From Streptomyces sp. NA04227 (lineage in GTDB: Bacteria > Actinomycetota > Actinomycetes > Streptomycetales > Streptomycetaceae): a DNA stretch of 64,000 bases. The notes beneath the pieces are model-generated. The model worked only from the letters and a program-made list of their open reading frames with translations, was not told the DNA's origin and searched no databases. Shown here in pieces: positions 9,201-17,684 of this stretch; the first letter of the stretch is position 1; every line of letters starts with the position of its first letter. The stretch covers positions 3,647,001 through 3,711,000 of the forward strand of contig NZ_CP054918.1 in the NCBI RefSeq assembly GCF_013364195.1. Direction: 5' to 3'. A program made the position numbers and the translations under genes.

Positions 9201-9588
9201 GGAGTTCGATCGCCTGTTCCTCGTCACCACCGGCGGTGGCCGTACGGGCGCGCGTGACGAGGTCCTTGAAGTCGTCGTGGTCGACCGAGAGCTTTCCTTT
9301 GTCCAGAACATAGGAATGCTGTCGGCTCGAGATGATTTCCGTGTCGTCGTCGCGCCGGTCGCCGTCCCGCAATTTGCCGCGTAAGCGTGAGACGTGGGAG
9401 AACAGCGCCTGCCGTGCCTGCTTGGGCGGATCTTCCGGCCAGAGCCGGCCAATCAAGGTCCCCACCGAAACCGGACGCCCGGATTCCAGCGCCAGGCTCG
9501 CCGCGAGTGTTTGTTCCTTGCCCGCACTAAGTTTCCGTGAGCCTCCGCCGACCTGTAGTTCGACGGACCCCAGCACCAGAAATCTCAC
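6253..9588 (-). CDS. SARP-family regulator with NB-ARC and TPR domains (AfsR-type)
   Basis: 1111-residue cytoplasmic transcription regulator. Start set at GTG 9588, with GGAGGA six nt upstream (9595-9600). Order: winged-helix DNA-binding domain (~1-90), bacterial transcriptional activation domain (~90-250), a linker, NB-ARC ATPase with Walker A GLPGVGKS (~364-371) and Walker B CLVVLDDARDH, then ARC/winged-helix segments and C-terminal TPRs (for example ARMYNNIGITHKYLGHFNEAI). This is the AfsR architecture, which usually activates secondary metabolism or development; no biosynthetic cluster lies here, so the target is unknown. The 3' kilobase is visibly AT-richer than the rest. The large opposite-strand frame is a shadow. 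Confidence 0.93.
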   Translation of the reverse strand: MRFLVLGSVELQVGGGSRKLSAGKEQTLAASLALESGRPVSVGTLIGRLWPEDPPKQARQALFSHVSRLRGKLRDGDRRDDDTEIISSRQHSYVLDKGKLSVDHDDFKDLVTRARTATAGGDEEQAIELLSRARRLWRDEPLAGLDGTWPDEVRGRLTARYVDAVTAQSAAYLRLGRFTDPIPDLTDLSHRDPCDEQIAAHLMLACYGAGRFPEAMRAFQRVRAALHKGHGASPGAELSRLHQQILRGDRIGGLVGEVVRGHGRGAGAGAAPLSEAGRVPGATIAMDRRAPGPRADHATGHEVGTVEGARTPTRTASVRTGGTAPSALPPYARVIGREAELERVTSRMPEAAGEDALPIVLISGLPGVGKSAFAVHAARALAAGHPDGSLYLNLQAHMGSQSPLTPIEALGSLVRMLRGADDPVPQSQAELASLWRTLLAERRCLVVLDDARDHEQIAPLLPGSPGSTVIVTSRRMLGGVPQALTVQLKALSLQDGITMFRSIVGTERAQDLAAVARIVRLCGLLPLAIEVAAHRLHARPAWNLETLGERLERVPGRLRELHDAERDVSRVFAMSYVTLPPAEQAAFRRLTWHPGPQFALEAAAELLGLPPADAEPLLEGLQVVHLLHETTADHYKYHDLLGEFARSLAQQQDSDADREAAMDRLLLFFLGAAARADRLAYPRVLAPATAPPEPPAHLPFRPTADAARAWFQSTRSVLLDMVDYARHHGRPEAAAQLAGFLAGFLDAEGYGSDARTLATQAVTHWRAVRDSASLCRSLLSLAAAFSQVSQYGAAWSAAEEGLGLARGAGDVVAEGEALRVLGVVRWHEAAYESALDLYRAALRIKLTTNDSVDIARMYNNIGITHKYLGHFNEAIHYVGTAIGRLRVAGEVKLLGRVLSNQAAVYIDVQNKEDARRCLEEAIPLLKETGNPQEVATANANLADVLVHFGEAARSLPVFRESISVFRGLRDQKSQASCVNGLGAALLALGRHGEALNQFGDAAELAAEIGAAHEETVARIGLGRAALALGDGETACSQLHRAILLADRAQDRDEGVRARELLASTYQSMGNMPEAYSTLREALGLIGDESSTERGRIATLLAALGTKASECS

Positions 9589-9949
9589 TCGGCTTCCTCC
9601 CAGGCGATCCACTGTCAACTGATCAGGACGAACTGGGGAGTTGCACGTACAAGTACGCCGTACGGGTCGAGTCCGGCATCAATGAGCATGTCATGCGGTA
9701 CATGCGGCCCACCAGATGGCGCCGACCCGCCCGTACATGCGCCGGGTACGTACGCAGTACCTACGCCGCCACTTATGCGGAATGCCGGACCAAATGCGTA
9801 GAGAGTTGGGCCGGAAACCCTCAATGGCCAGTAACGGATCTTCGGGACCGGCTGTTGAGGGAAGGAAACAACGAGCGAACACAGGCTCCGGTGTCGCACT
9901 GGCTCACGTCACTGCCCTCCGCCCGGAGCAGGCCGACCACGGGGGACGC
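9589..9949. other. divergent intergenic region with GTAC-rich repeats
   Basis: 361 bp between two divergent STAND-ATPase genes. It holds many GTAC/TACG steps (around 9648-9664, 9698-9706 and 9731-9762, for example GGGTACGTACGCAGTACC). SARPs bind short direct repeats, so these may be operators, but spacing is irregular and no site can be fixed. An upstream in-frame extension of the plus-strand gene runs through here and was not accepted. Confidence 0.35.
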
Positions 9950-12652
9950 ATGGACGCGGTCACGCACTCACAGGTACGGGCCCTCGTGGCCCGGGCGGCT
10001 GGAGCGGTCCCGGACGGAGCCGGTCAACAGTCCCGTCAACAGACCGAGTTGTGGCGCCACACCGCGCACGGCGTACTGTCCGCCTTCCTCGGCACCGACA
10101 CCCGCCCCGACCCCGGTGAGACCGGCGACCGCCCCCTCGCCGATGTCTGGCACCACGCCCTCGGCCACCCCGACGACCACGACGCCCAGAACGCCTGCGC
10201 CGCCGCGCTCCTCGCTCAGGCCCGCCGACGCCCCGAACTCATGGCCGCCCTGGTCTTCTTGACCTCCCCGGACGCGAGTCCCGTGGCCGGTGACGCCGCA
10301 CCCGCTCCCTCCGTCACTCGACGAGGCCCGGCCGCCACTCCCCCGGCCTCCACCTCGTCTACCTCGTCCACCTCGTCCACCAACACGATCGACGGTGACT
10401 CCACCTTCTCCGGTCCGGTCGTCCAGGCGGGCCAAGTGCACGGACTGCACATCCACTCGGTCACCGTCAACGCTCCGGCGGCCGGTGGGAGTGGCGCACC
10501 TGAAGCCGCCACGTACGTCCCACCTCGCCAACTGCCCTCCGTGCCCCCGCACTTCACCGGCCGGGACGAGGACTTGGAGACGCTCTCCGAACTGCTGGCC
10601 GAACGCCGCCCGGGAGCACACCTGTTGGCCGTGATCAGCGGATCCGCCGGGATCGGGAAGACCACGCTCGCCTCCGCGTGGCTGCACTCGCTGCAGGAAT
10701 CGGCGTTCCCCGACGGCCAGTTGTACGTCGACTTGCGCGGCCACTCGCCGGAGGAAGCCGCGACCCCCGCCGAAGCCCTGAGTCTGCTGCTGCGGGGCCT
10801 CGGTACCCGGTCCGTGCCCTCGGATCCGGAGGAACAGCTGGCCCTGTGGCGGTCGTTGACCAGCGGGCGCCGTCTCGCCATGCAGCTGGACAACGCGCTC
10901 ACCGCGGCCCAGGTGCGGCCCCTGATACCGGCCGGGACGGACGGTCTGGTGGTCGTCACCAGCCGGCATCGGCTGACCGGTCTCGGCGTGGACGGGTTCC
11001 GGGTCCATGTGCTCGAACCGCTCGGGCCGCAGGCCGGGTACGCGCTGCTCGCGCGCATCATCGGGCCGCGGCGTGCCGAGCGGGAACACGAGGCGGCGCG
11101 TGAAGTGGTGGGACGGTGTGGGGGGTTACCGCTCGCGGTCTGTCTGGCCTCGGCGCGGCTCGCCGCCCGGCCACGGCAGCCGGTACGGGCGCTGGCCGAG
11201 GCTCTCGCCCACGACACCGGCCCCCTCGACGCCCTCCACGCAGAAGGAGTCCCCGCTGTGCGCAACGCGCTCAACGCCTCGTACGCCGCGCTCGGTTGGG
11301 AGACCGCGCTGCTCTACCGGCGCCTCGGGGTGCTCCCGACGCAGAGCTTCGGCGTGGGTCTCGCGGCGGCCGCCTGCGACATGCCGTACGGGGTGGCCGA
11401 GCAGCGGCTCGACGAGTTGGTCGAGGCCAGTCTGCTGGACGAGACCGGGCCCGATACGTACCGCTTCCACGATCTCGTACGGGCGCACGCCGCCGAGACC
11501 GCGCGCGGGAGCGAGCCGGAGGAGGTGCACACGACGGCGGTGCGGCGGGCCGCGGACTGGTATCTGGCCGCCGCCTCCGCCGCACAGCGCGTCCTCACTC
11601 CGGAACAGGCCGTACTGCCGCGCACATACCGGTACGAGCCCGCGGCCCCGCCGTCCTTCACCGGCCGCGCCGACGCGATGTCGTGGCTGGACGTCCACCG
11701 CCTCAACCTGATGGCCTGCGTACGGGACTCCGCCACCCGGTCCTGGCATGCAACGGCCTGGCAACTCGTCGATGCCATCTGGCCGTTGGTCCTCCACCTG
11801 CGCAACTACAGCCTGTGGATCGAGGCGCACGAGATCGGCCTGGCCGCGGCCCGCGCCGACGGTCTGCCCGCCGCCGTACGGCAGATGCTCGCCTCCGGGG
11901 CCATCGGCCTCAGCGCCGCCGGGCGCACCGAGGACGCCACCGTCTGGTACGGGGAGATGCTCACCGCGGCCCGCGCGGCGGGAGACGTACGCGATGCGGG
12001 GCAGGCCCTGCTCGGCCTCGGCGCCTGCTGCCACGAACGGGGCGAACGCACCGCCGCCGAGGCGCACTTGCGAGGGGCCATGGCGGACTGGCGTGCGTGC
12101 GGGTACGAGCGCGGCGTCGGCCTCGTACAGACGCTTCAGGGAGAGATCGCGCTGGCGAGCGGGGAGCCGGAGGCGGCCGTGGAGCTCCTCGGCCGGGCGG
12201 CGGCCTGTCTGGAGTCGGTGGCCGATCCGCACAACGTGGCCCGCGCACGGGCGCTGCGGGGGCGGGCGCTGGTCGTGGCGGGTGAGCACGAGCGCGGGTT
12301 CACCGAACTGCACGCGGCCCACGAGGTGTTCGCCGCCACGGGGGCCCTTCACTGGCGGGCGCGGACGCTGGAGATGCTCGGCGAGAGCAGCATCGAGCGC
12401 GGCCAACTCACGTCAGGACACGGGTACTTCACGCAGGCGGCCGCGCTGTATGCCACCACCAATCCGGCGGATGCGGAGAGGCTGCGGGGGCGTCTGTCGG
12501 ATGCCGGGGACCCGAACGCTGGACACTCCGGCAACGGGAACCCGGACGCCGAGAACCAGGACCCCGAGGACCCGGACGCGGAGGACCCGGACGCGGAGGA
12601 CCCGGACGCCGAGAACGGCGTGGGAGGGGCTACGGCGCCCGCCGGGGCGTGA
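9950..12652 (+). CDS. STAND NTPase: N-terminal effector region, RHIM-like motif, NB-ARC, TPR
   Basis: 900 residues. ATG 9950 was chosen because GGGGGA precedes it by 5 nt. Order: helical N-terminal domain (~1-110), Pro/Ser/Thr linker, a short motif at ~145-170 (N-T-I-D-G ... GPVVQAGQVHGLHIHS), NB-ARC with Walker A GSAGIGKTT (~231-239) and Walker B RLAMQLDN, GLPLA box, then TPR-like helices. The motif resembles RHIM-like bacterial amyloid signalling sequences (core V-Q-x-G), which in NLR-type proteins pass a signal to a cell-death effector. The C-terminus is an acidic D-P-D-A-E tandem repeat (DNA 12547-12612). It is divergent from the SARP; no effector gene bearing the same motif was seen nearby. 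Confidence 0.85.
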   Translation: MDAVTHSQVRALVARAAGAVPDGAGQQSRQQTELWRHTAHGVLSAFLGTDTRPDPGETGDRPLADVWHHALGHPDDHDAQNACAAALLAQARRRPELMAALVFLTSPDASPVAGDAAPAPSVTRRGPAATPPASTSSTSSTSSTNTIDGDSTFSGPVVQAGQVHGLHIHSVTVNAPAAGGSGAPEAATYVPPRQLPSVPPHFTGRDEDLETLSELLAERRPGAHLLAVISGSAGIGKTTLASAWLHSLQESAFPDGQLYVDLRGHSPEEAATPAEALSLLLRGLGTRSVPSDPEEQLALWRSLTSGRRLAMQLDNALTAAQVRPLIPAGTDGLVVVTSRHRLTGLGVDGFRVHVLEPLGPQAGYALLARIIGPRRAEREHEAAREVVGRCGGLPLAVCLASARLAARPRQPVRALAEALAHDTGPLDALHAEGVPAVRNALNASYAALGWETALLYRRLGVLPTQSFGVGLAAAACDMPYGVAEQRLDELVEASLLDETGPDTYRFHDLVRAHAAETARGSEPEEVHTTAVRRAADWYLAAASAAQRVLTPEQAVLPRTYRYEPAAPPSFTGRADAMSWLDVHRLNLMACVRDSATRSWHATAWQLVDAIWPLVLHLRNYSLWIEAHEIGLAAARADGLPAAVRQMLASGAIGLSAAGRTEDATVWYGEMLTAARAAGDVRDAGQALLGLGACCHERGERTAAEAHLRGAMADWRACGYERGVGLVQTLQGEIALASGEPEAAVELLGRAAACLESVADPHNVARARALRGRALVVAGEHERGFTELHAAHEVFAATGALHWRARTLEMLGESSIERGQLTSGHGYFTQAAALYATTNPADAERLRGRLSDAGDPNAGHSGNGNPDAENQDPEDPDAEDPDAEDPDAENGVGGATAPAGA

Positions 12653-12914
12653 AGGGGGAGCGCGCACGCTGCTCATCGCGTTCCGCCGCCTCGCTCAGTC
12701 GCTGCTGATGAAGAAGTCAGAAACGGGCTCGCGGAGTCCCGAAGGGCCCGCGCGGCTGGTGGAGGCAGGGGTGGCGGGGGCCCGGGGCAGGGGGCGCGGA
12801 CCGGGCGGGAGACACTACGGTCGGTACGGCCGGTCCCTGTTCGCGCCGGATTTTACGGAGCGTGACCGACTTGTATCGCCCCGCGACAGGCTTGCAACGG
12901 GCGCGGCATACCGG

Positions 12915-12954
12915 GGACTGTGGACCACGCAGTCCATGAGGGACCATGTGGTCC
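12915..12954. promoter_or_regulatory. overlapping palindromes, likely TetR operator
   Basis: Two interleaved inverted repeats just before the TetR gene: GGACTG (12915-12920) with CAGTCC (12930-12935), and GGACCAC (12922-12928) with GTGGTCC (12948-12954). They lie 23-62 nt upstream of the start, a natural place for autoregulation. The rest of the 12653-12976 gap shows nothing else. Confidence 0.5.
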
Positions 12955-12976
12955 GCCTCGCTCACAGGGAGTGTGC

Positions 12977-13681
12977 ATGCCCCGACCGACGTCGGCGGAG
13001 CTCGACGCCGAGATCGTCGAGACCGCCGCCCGGCTCTTCACCGAGCGCGGATACCACGGCACGTCGGTGCAGGAGATCGCCAACCGCGTCGGCTACTCGA
13101 AGACAGGGCTCCTGCACCGCTTCCCCTCCAAGGAGCATCTGCTGCTCGCCTCGCTGCGCGAGCCGCTTGCCGAGCTCGCCGCCCTGCGCGCGCTGTGGAC
13201 CGGACGGCCCGCGGGCCCCCGGCGCGCCGCACAGGCCGCCGTCGACCTCGTCGACCTGGCGCTGCGCTACCGCTCCCGGCTGAGCCTGCTCTTCGACGCC
13301 GGACTCCCGCTGCTGCCCGACCAGTTGGCCGCCCTCGGCATCGAGGGCCTGGGAGAGCACCGCGACGAGACCCTGGCCGCCCTCCGTCACGGCCGCCACG
13401 GCCTGGAGTCCGAACTGCGGGCGCAGATGGCCATTTCGGGACTCATGCACACCCTCGCGGGACGGCACCGGGACACCCCGGCCGACACCCTGCGGGAGCC
13501 GCTGCTCGCGGCCTTCATGGACGTGTGCCGGATCGACGCGCGGTATCGACAGAATGACGTCCGCAACGGCAGGCGGACCGAGAACCACAACGAGAACCAG
13601 AACGCGATCCACAGCGTGAACCACAGCGAGAACCACAGCGACATCGCGAACGACATCGAAGCGGGGAGCAGGACGTCGTGA
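12977..13681 (+). CDS. TetR-family regulator with repetitive Asn-rich tail
   Basis: 234 residues, ATG 12977. Residues ~5-60 form the TetR helix-turn-helix (DAEIVETAARLFTERGYHG, EIANRVGYSKTGLLHRFPSKEHLL); the rest is a TetR ligand-binding domain up to ~195. The last ~40 residues are an Asn/His/Glu-rich repeat (NENQ, NHSENHS), which is odd for the family and made of short DNA repeats. The stop overlaps the GTG of the next gene (GTGA), so the two are coupled. It probably represses its own operon through the palindromes at 12915-12954. Confidence 0.9.
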   Translation: MPRPTSAELDAEIVETAARLFTERGYHGTSVQEIANRVGYSKTGLLHRFPSKEHLLLASLREPLAELAALRALWTGRPAGPRRAAQAAVDLVDLALRYRSRLSLLFDAGLPLLPDQLAALGIEGLGEHRDETLAALRHGRHGLESELRAQMAISGLMHTLAGRHRDTPADTLREPLLAAFMDVCRIDARYRQNDVRNGRRTENHNENQNAIHSVNHSENHSDIANDIEAGSRTS

Positions 13682-14721
13682 CGAACACGGGAGGCGCTGA
13701 GCGCACGGAGCGCGCAGAGCACACGGAGCGGGCTGAGCAGATAGAACCGACGGAGCACGCAGATCCGGCGGAGCACGCAGATCCGGCGGACGGCACCGAC
13801 AGCACCGACAGCACCGACAGCACCGACAGCACCGACAGCAGCAAGGACGGTGTGGTCGGTGGGGAATCCACCGACCGTGCGGAGGGCGAGGAGCAGCCGG
13901 AGGGTGACAAGCCCGCGGGCCGCGTCGACAGTGAGAAGCGTGCAGGACGTACGGGGCGTTCGGGGGCGGGGCGTCTGCGGGCGGCGGTGTCGCGTACGTC
14001 GTGGCCGGTGCGGATCGCCGTCGGGGTCACGGCACTTGTGGTGGTCGCGGCGGGGGCGGACGCCTTCGTCGCGTACCGGGTCGAGAACTCGATCGCCGAG
14101 GCCTTCCAGGAGTCCCAGTCGCTGCCCTCGGCCCCCTCGGTGACCGTGCACGGCACCCCGGTACTCACCCAGGTCGCCTCGGGCACTCTGGACCGGGTCG
14201 ACATCACGGCCCACGACATCCCGTCCGGGAAGGGCGGGCCGCGGGTGCCGATCACCACGCTGCGGATCGAACTGGACGAGCTGCGACGCGGGGGCGACGC
14301 GGACGAGGCGCATGCCCGCAGCGCCAAGGCCGAGGCGTTCCTCGACTACGAGGACCTGTCCGAGGCGCTCGGCTTCCGGGTCGGCCCGGCCAAGGCGGGC
14401 GCCAACGGCCACCCCCGGATCCTGGCGAGCACCGACATGCCCTTGCTGGGCGCGGTCTCCGTGAGCGCGGAGGTGACGAAGTCCTCGGCGCACTCGATCG
14501 CCTTCCGCTCGCCGAAGGTCGAGTCCGGCGAACTCCCGCCTTCCGCCCAGGGTTTGGTGACCGCCGCACTCACCCGGGAGATCCAACTCCACGGCGTGCC
14601 CGACGACATGCATCTCGACCGCGTCCGTACGACGGGCGAGGGCGTCAGCGCGGACTTCTCCGGCAAGGACGTGACCTTCCGGGCCGAGAAGAAGGCCGGG
14701 GCCGAGGGGACCCGCGGCTGA
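13678..14721 (+). CDS. DUF2993 (LmeA-like) membrane-anchored lipid-binding protein
   Basis: 347 residues starting at GTG 13678 inside the TetR stop. Residues 1-~105 are a charged low-complexity cytoplasmic region (ER/TE repeats, then five D-S-T repeats); one transmembrane helix follows at ~117-137 (IAVGVTALVVVAAGADAFVAY), then an extracytoplasmic DUF2993 domain with VENSIAEAFQ and alternating beta strands. LmeA-type proteins bind phospholipid and act in envelope lipid maintenance. Coupling to TetR suggests a lipid- or drug-responsive unit (inference). Confidence 0.88.
   Translation: MTNTGGAERTERAEHTERAEQIEPTEHADPAEHADPADGTDSTDSTDSTDSTDSSKDGVVGGESTDRAEGEEQPEGDKPAGRVDSEKRAGRTGRSGAGRLRAAVSRTSWPVRIAVGVTALVVVAAGADAFVAYRVENSIAEAFQESQSLPSAPSVTVHGTPVLTQVASGTLDRVDITAHDIPSGKGGPRVPITTLRIELDELRRGGDADEAHARSAKAEAFLDYEDLSEALGFRVGPAKAGANGHPRILASTDMPLLGAVSVSAEVTKSSAHSIAFRSPKVESGELPPSAQGLVTAALTREIQLHGVPDDMHLDRVRTTGEGVSADFSGKDVTFRAEKKAGAEGTRG
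13795..13839 (+). repeat. 9-bp in-frame tandem repeat
   Basis: Five copies of ACCGACAGC encoding T-D-S within the DUF2993 protein's N-terminal tail. Perfect copies; copy number could vary between strains without breaking the frame. Confidence 0.9.
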
Positions 14722-14948
14722 GGGAACCCGGGGCTGAGGGAACCCGAGGTAGGGGCGCCGTACCAGCCGGTGAGACGCCCGTAGGGCCGCTGCGGGTGGC
14801 CCGATAGCCTTTCGGCGCACCTGTCCACCGCACGCAACGTCCAACACAGCGTTTGCCACAGGCAGTTCACTGCTGACCGTTGACCACCGGCAGTCCACCT
14901 CCACCACCACATTCACCTTCACATCGCGGCATCACGGGGGATTCGGCG

Positions 14949-16622
14949 ATGACACACCCTTCCGAGCAGAATCGGCCTTCGGGTACGGAACCTTGGTACG
15001 ACACTCCGCCACCGGTGTCGCCTTCCGCCAACCTCAACCCCTATGCACAGGCGTCCGGTTCGCCGCAGCCGCCGCCAACTCAGGTGGTTCCCATTGGGGT
15101 TGCCGGTGGGGGCGGCAACGGCAACGGCAACGGCAACGGCAGGCAGGGTGCACCCCGGGGCAGGCTGATCACCTTGCTGGCAGGGGCGGTTGCCGTACTG
15201 GTGCTGCTGGGCGTCGGCGGATACGTACTGTCCGGGGGCGACGACGACAAGGAGCCCGGGCGACCGTCGGCGGGGGACAGTGCGCCCGGGCCGAGCTCGT
15301 CCGAGGGCGGCGACGGGGCGAAGGACAAGAACAGGGATGACGAGGACGGCAAGGGCGAGGAACGGAAGAAGCCCGACCTGAACGCGGGCAGCCGTCCCGG
15401 CGACGCCACCGCCTGGGCCGCGTGGAACCCGGACAACTCCCTTCCCGGCGAGAGCACTTTGCTGAACGACCTGTGGGTGGTGGGCGACACCTACGTACAG
15501 GCCGTGCACAAGGAGGTCGTGGCGTACCGGGCGTCCGACGGCAGGAAGGTGTGGAGTGTGCCGCTGCCCGGGCCGGTGTGCGACACCCCGGTGAATCCGA
15601 CGCCGGACGGCAAGGTCGTCGTCGCGTACACCAACGGGAAGCAGCGGCCCGCGACGCGGTGCAACCAGCTCCGTCTGATCGATCTGAAGACCGGAACCGC
15701 GGGCTGGCGCAAGCCACTTGGCGAGGCCGACGACCTGATCATCACCCATCTCGCGATCAGCGGCGGGACGGTCGCGGTGAGCGCGGGCTCGTCGTCGACG
15801 GCGTACCGGGTCGAGGACGGCGAGCGGTTGTTCACCACGGGCCGGGACACTTCGGGCAAGGCCACGGGCGGCAAGGGCACTCTGACCTGTGTCCCGGACG
15901 ACGTGGCAGGCGGCGCCCGGCTTCTCCAGGTAGACGTGTGTTCCGGGCAGGGAAGCCCGGTGCGCGGGGGCCTGCGGGAGCTGGACCCGCGGTCCGGCGA
16001 GGTCAGGTGGCGGTACCGGTCCGAGGGGGCCTGGAAGATCGACAAGGTGGTCTCGGTCGAGCCGCTTGTACTGATCGAGACCGAGGCGAAGAACGTCCTG
16101 CGCTGGCGGGTGATCGCACTCGACGCGAAGGGTGAGCGGCGTTCGGTGCCCGACCTGGCCCGTATCGCCAAGCACGACTTCAGGGCGTGCGGGGGCAGTG
16201 GTGACGCGGGCGAGGGGGTGCAGAACTGCCCGGGCACGGCCGTGGACGCGAACACCCTGGCCCTCGCCCAGGACAACAAGCTCGCCGTCTTCGACCTCGA
16301 CTCGGGGAAGATGCGCTGGGGCACCCAGTGGAACGACGGCAACGCCATGGTCCCGCTGCTCCTCACCGGCGGCAGGGTCACCGTCTACCAGGCCGCGACC
16401 CTCTCGAAGCCGGGCCGGACGGTCGAGTTCGGGCCGAAGGGCGGGGAGCCGAAGGTGCTGCTGCGGCATCCCTCGGGCGCCGCGGAGACGGAGTACGCCA
16501 CGCTGGCGGGACGCGTGCTGTACGAGCGGGGGCGGCTGGTGCTCGCCCCCACGACGCTGGACGGGAGCGACCGGGAGCTCAAGGCCCGGCTGATCTCCTT
16601 CGCAGGGGCGCCCGCCGCCTGA
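14949..16622 (+). CDS. membrane-anchored PQQ-like beta-propeller protein
   Basis: 557 residues, ATG 14949 after a G-rich Shine-Dalgarno. Residues 1-~70 are Pro/Gly/Asn-rich and cytoplasmic, ending in a GNGNGNG run. One transmembrane helix follows (LLAGAVAVLVLLGVGGYVLSGG, cited in part: AVAVLVLLGVGGYVL), then an acidic linker and an external propeller with repeats of the type VVAYRASDGRKVWSVPL, LRLIDLKTGTAGWR and LAVFDLDSGKMRWG. No catalytic residues are evident, so a binding or scaffold role is likeliest. This family is common and uncharacterised in Streptomyces. Confidence 0.85.
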   Translation: MTHPSEQNRPSGTEPWYDTPPPVSPSANLNPYAQASGSPQPPPTQVVPIGVAGGGGNGNGNGNGRQGAPRGRLITLLAGAVAVLVLLGVGGYVLSGGDDDKEPGRPSAGDSAPGPSSSEGGDGAKDKNRDDEDGKGEERKKPDLNAGSRPGDATAWAAWNPDNSLPGESTLLNDLWVVGDTYVQAVHKEVVAYRASDGRKVWSVPLPGPVCDTPVNPTPDGKVVVAYTNGKQRPATRCNQLRLIDLKTGTAGWRKPLGEADDLIITHLAISGGTVAVSAGSSSTAYRVEDGERLFTTGRDTSGKATGGKGTLTCVPDDVAGGARLLQVDVCSGQGSPVRGGLRELDPRSGEVRWRYRSEGAWKIDKVVSVEPLVLIETEAKNVLRWRVIALDAKGERRSVPDLARIAKHDFRACGGSGDAGEGVQNCPGTAVDANTLALAQDNKLAVFDLDSGKMRWGTQWNDGNAMVPLLLTGGRVTVYQAATLSKPGRTVEFGPKGGEPKVLLRHPSGAAETEYATLAGRVLYERGRLVLAPTTLDGSDRELKARLISFAGAPAA

Positions 16623-16785
16623 GGTCAGCGGGCGGGGTTCGGGCGCCTGTCCTGTGGGGCGCCTCGGTCGCCCGTTTCCCCTTCGGCAAGGGGTATCAGC
16701 ACGCCCTGGTGCTCCAGTCGGACAGTGCGATCTTGCGGGGAACCGGCTGAGGGACGAGGAAGGTGGCACGGAGTCCCCTCTTACC

Positions 16786-16808
16786 TGACACTCAGTGCCA
16801 CCACTCAG
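16786..16808. promoter_or_regulatory. TGACACTC-type operator copy near the TetR 3' end
   Basis: TGACACTCAGTGCCA (16786-16800) followed by CCACTCAG. The half-sites TGACACTC and TGCCA also occur between the divergent TetR and acdH genes at 17685-17732. This copy is only ~20 bp past the TetR stop, an unusual place for an operator. Confidence 0.4.
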
Positions 16809-16828
16809 CCGAGTAGGGCATGCGAGAC

Positions 16829-17569
16829 CTACACCCGCCCCTCATCCCGCCACTCCTCCTCCAGCCGCTGCACCACCTGCCACATCGGCGTATTGCGGCG
16901 GGCGACGAGGACGACCGTCTCGCCGGTGTCGGACCAGGTGCGGTGGGCCAGGTCGAGTGCCGGGTCGACGCTGGCGGCCGCGTCCCCGCGTGCGCCGGAG
17001 CGGAGCCAGGCGCGCAGCCCGTAGTTGTGCGCCGCGACGACCGAGGCGGCGATGGTGTACGCGCGGGCGCCGCCGTCCGGGAGGTTGGCGAAGCGACGCT
17101 GGAGGTAGGCGGTGAGGGCGCGTTCGTAGCGCCAGACCACGGAGATCTCGTAGGCCTTGAGGGCGGGCACCTTGCGGGTCAGTGCGTAGCGCTTCACCGA
17201 GAAGTCGGCGTTCTCCGCGTACATCCGCATCACCAGACGGGCGGCCCCGCAGGCCCGGCCGACGGGGTCCGGGTCCCGGTCGCCCTCGTCCAGGTACGCG
17301 ACCATGTCGGCCAGCGCCCGCTCGTGATCGGGGAAGACGACCTCCTCCTTGGCCGGGAAGTACCGGAAGAAGGAGCGGCGGCCGACACCGGCTCGGCGCA
17401 CGATGTCGTCGATCGTGGTGCCGTCGTAGCCGCGCTCGGCGAAGAGTTCGAAGGCGGCGGCGATCAAGAGCTCCCGGATCGGCACCTTCTCCTGCTCGTT
17501 CTCGTCCTTGCGGTCGTCGGCTCCCCGCTCCCCGGCCTTGCCCTGATCGCCCGCGCGCTGCTCACTCAT
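16829..17569 (-). CDS. TetR-family regulator (probable acyl-CoA dehydrogenase repressor)
   Basis: 246 residues; ATG 17569 chosen because the upstream in-frame stretch is Arg/Pro-rich. A charged N-terminus (~30 residues) precedes the helix-turn-helix (IRELLIAAAFELFAERGYDG, IVRRAGVGRRSFFRYFPAKEEVV), followed by a TetR C-terminal domain. Divergent from acdH, with inverted repeats between them, so control of that fatty-acid/branched-chain degradation operon and of itself is likely (inference). Confidence 0.9.
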   Translation of the reverse strand: MSEQRAGDQGKAGERGADDRKDENEQEKVPIRELLIAAAFELFAERGYDGTTIDDIVRRAGVGRRSFFRYFPAKEEVVFPDHERALADMVAYLDEGDRDPDPVGRACGAARLVMRMYAENADFSVKRYALTRKVPALKAYEISVVWRYERALTAYLQRRFANLPDGGARAYTIAASVVAAHNYGLRAWLRSGARGDAAASVDPALDLAHRTWSDTGETVVLVARRNTPMWQVVQRLEEEWRDEGRV

Positions 17570-17684
17570 GCGACGAACGTACCCCGGCGGCCGGGGCCGC
17601 CCGCCGCCACGGCCCGCTGCCGTCCGGCCACCGCCCCGGAGCACCCCGTTCCCGGGAGCGTCATGCATCGGCCCTACTCAGTAG

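Noticed and set aside
9716..9949. N-terminal extension of the NB-ARC protein
   Set aside because: Arg/Gln-rich translation of a promoter region; ATG 9950 has a good ribosome-binding site.
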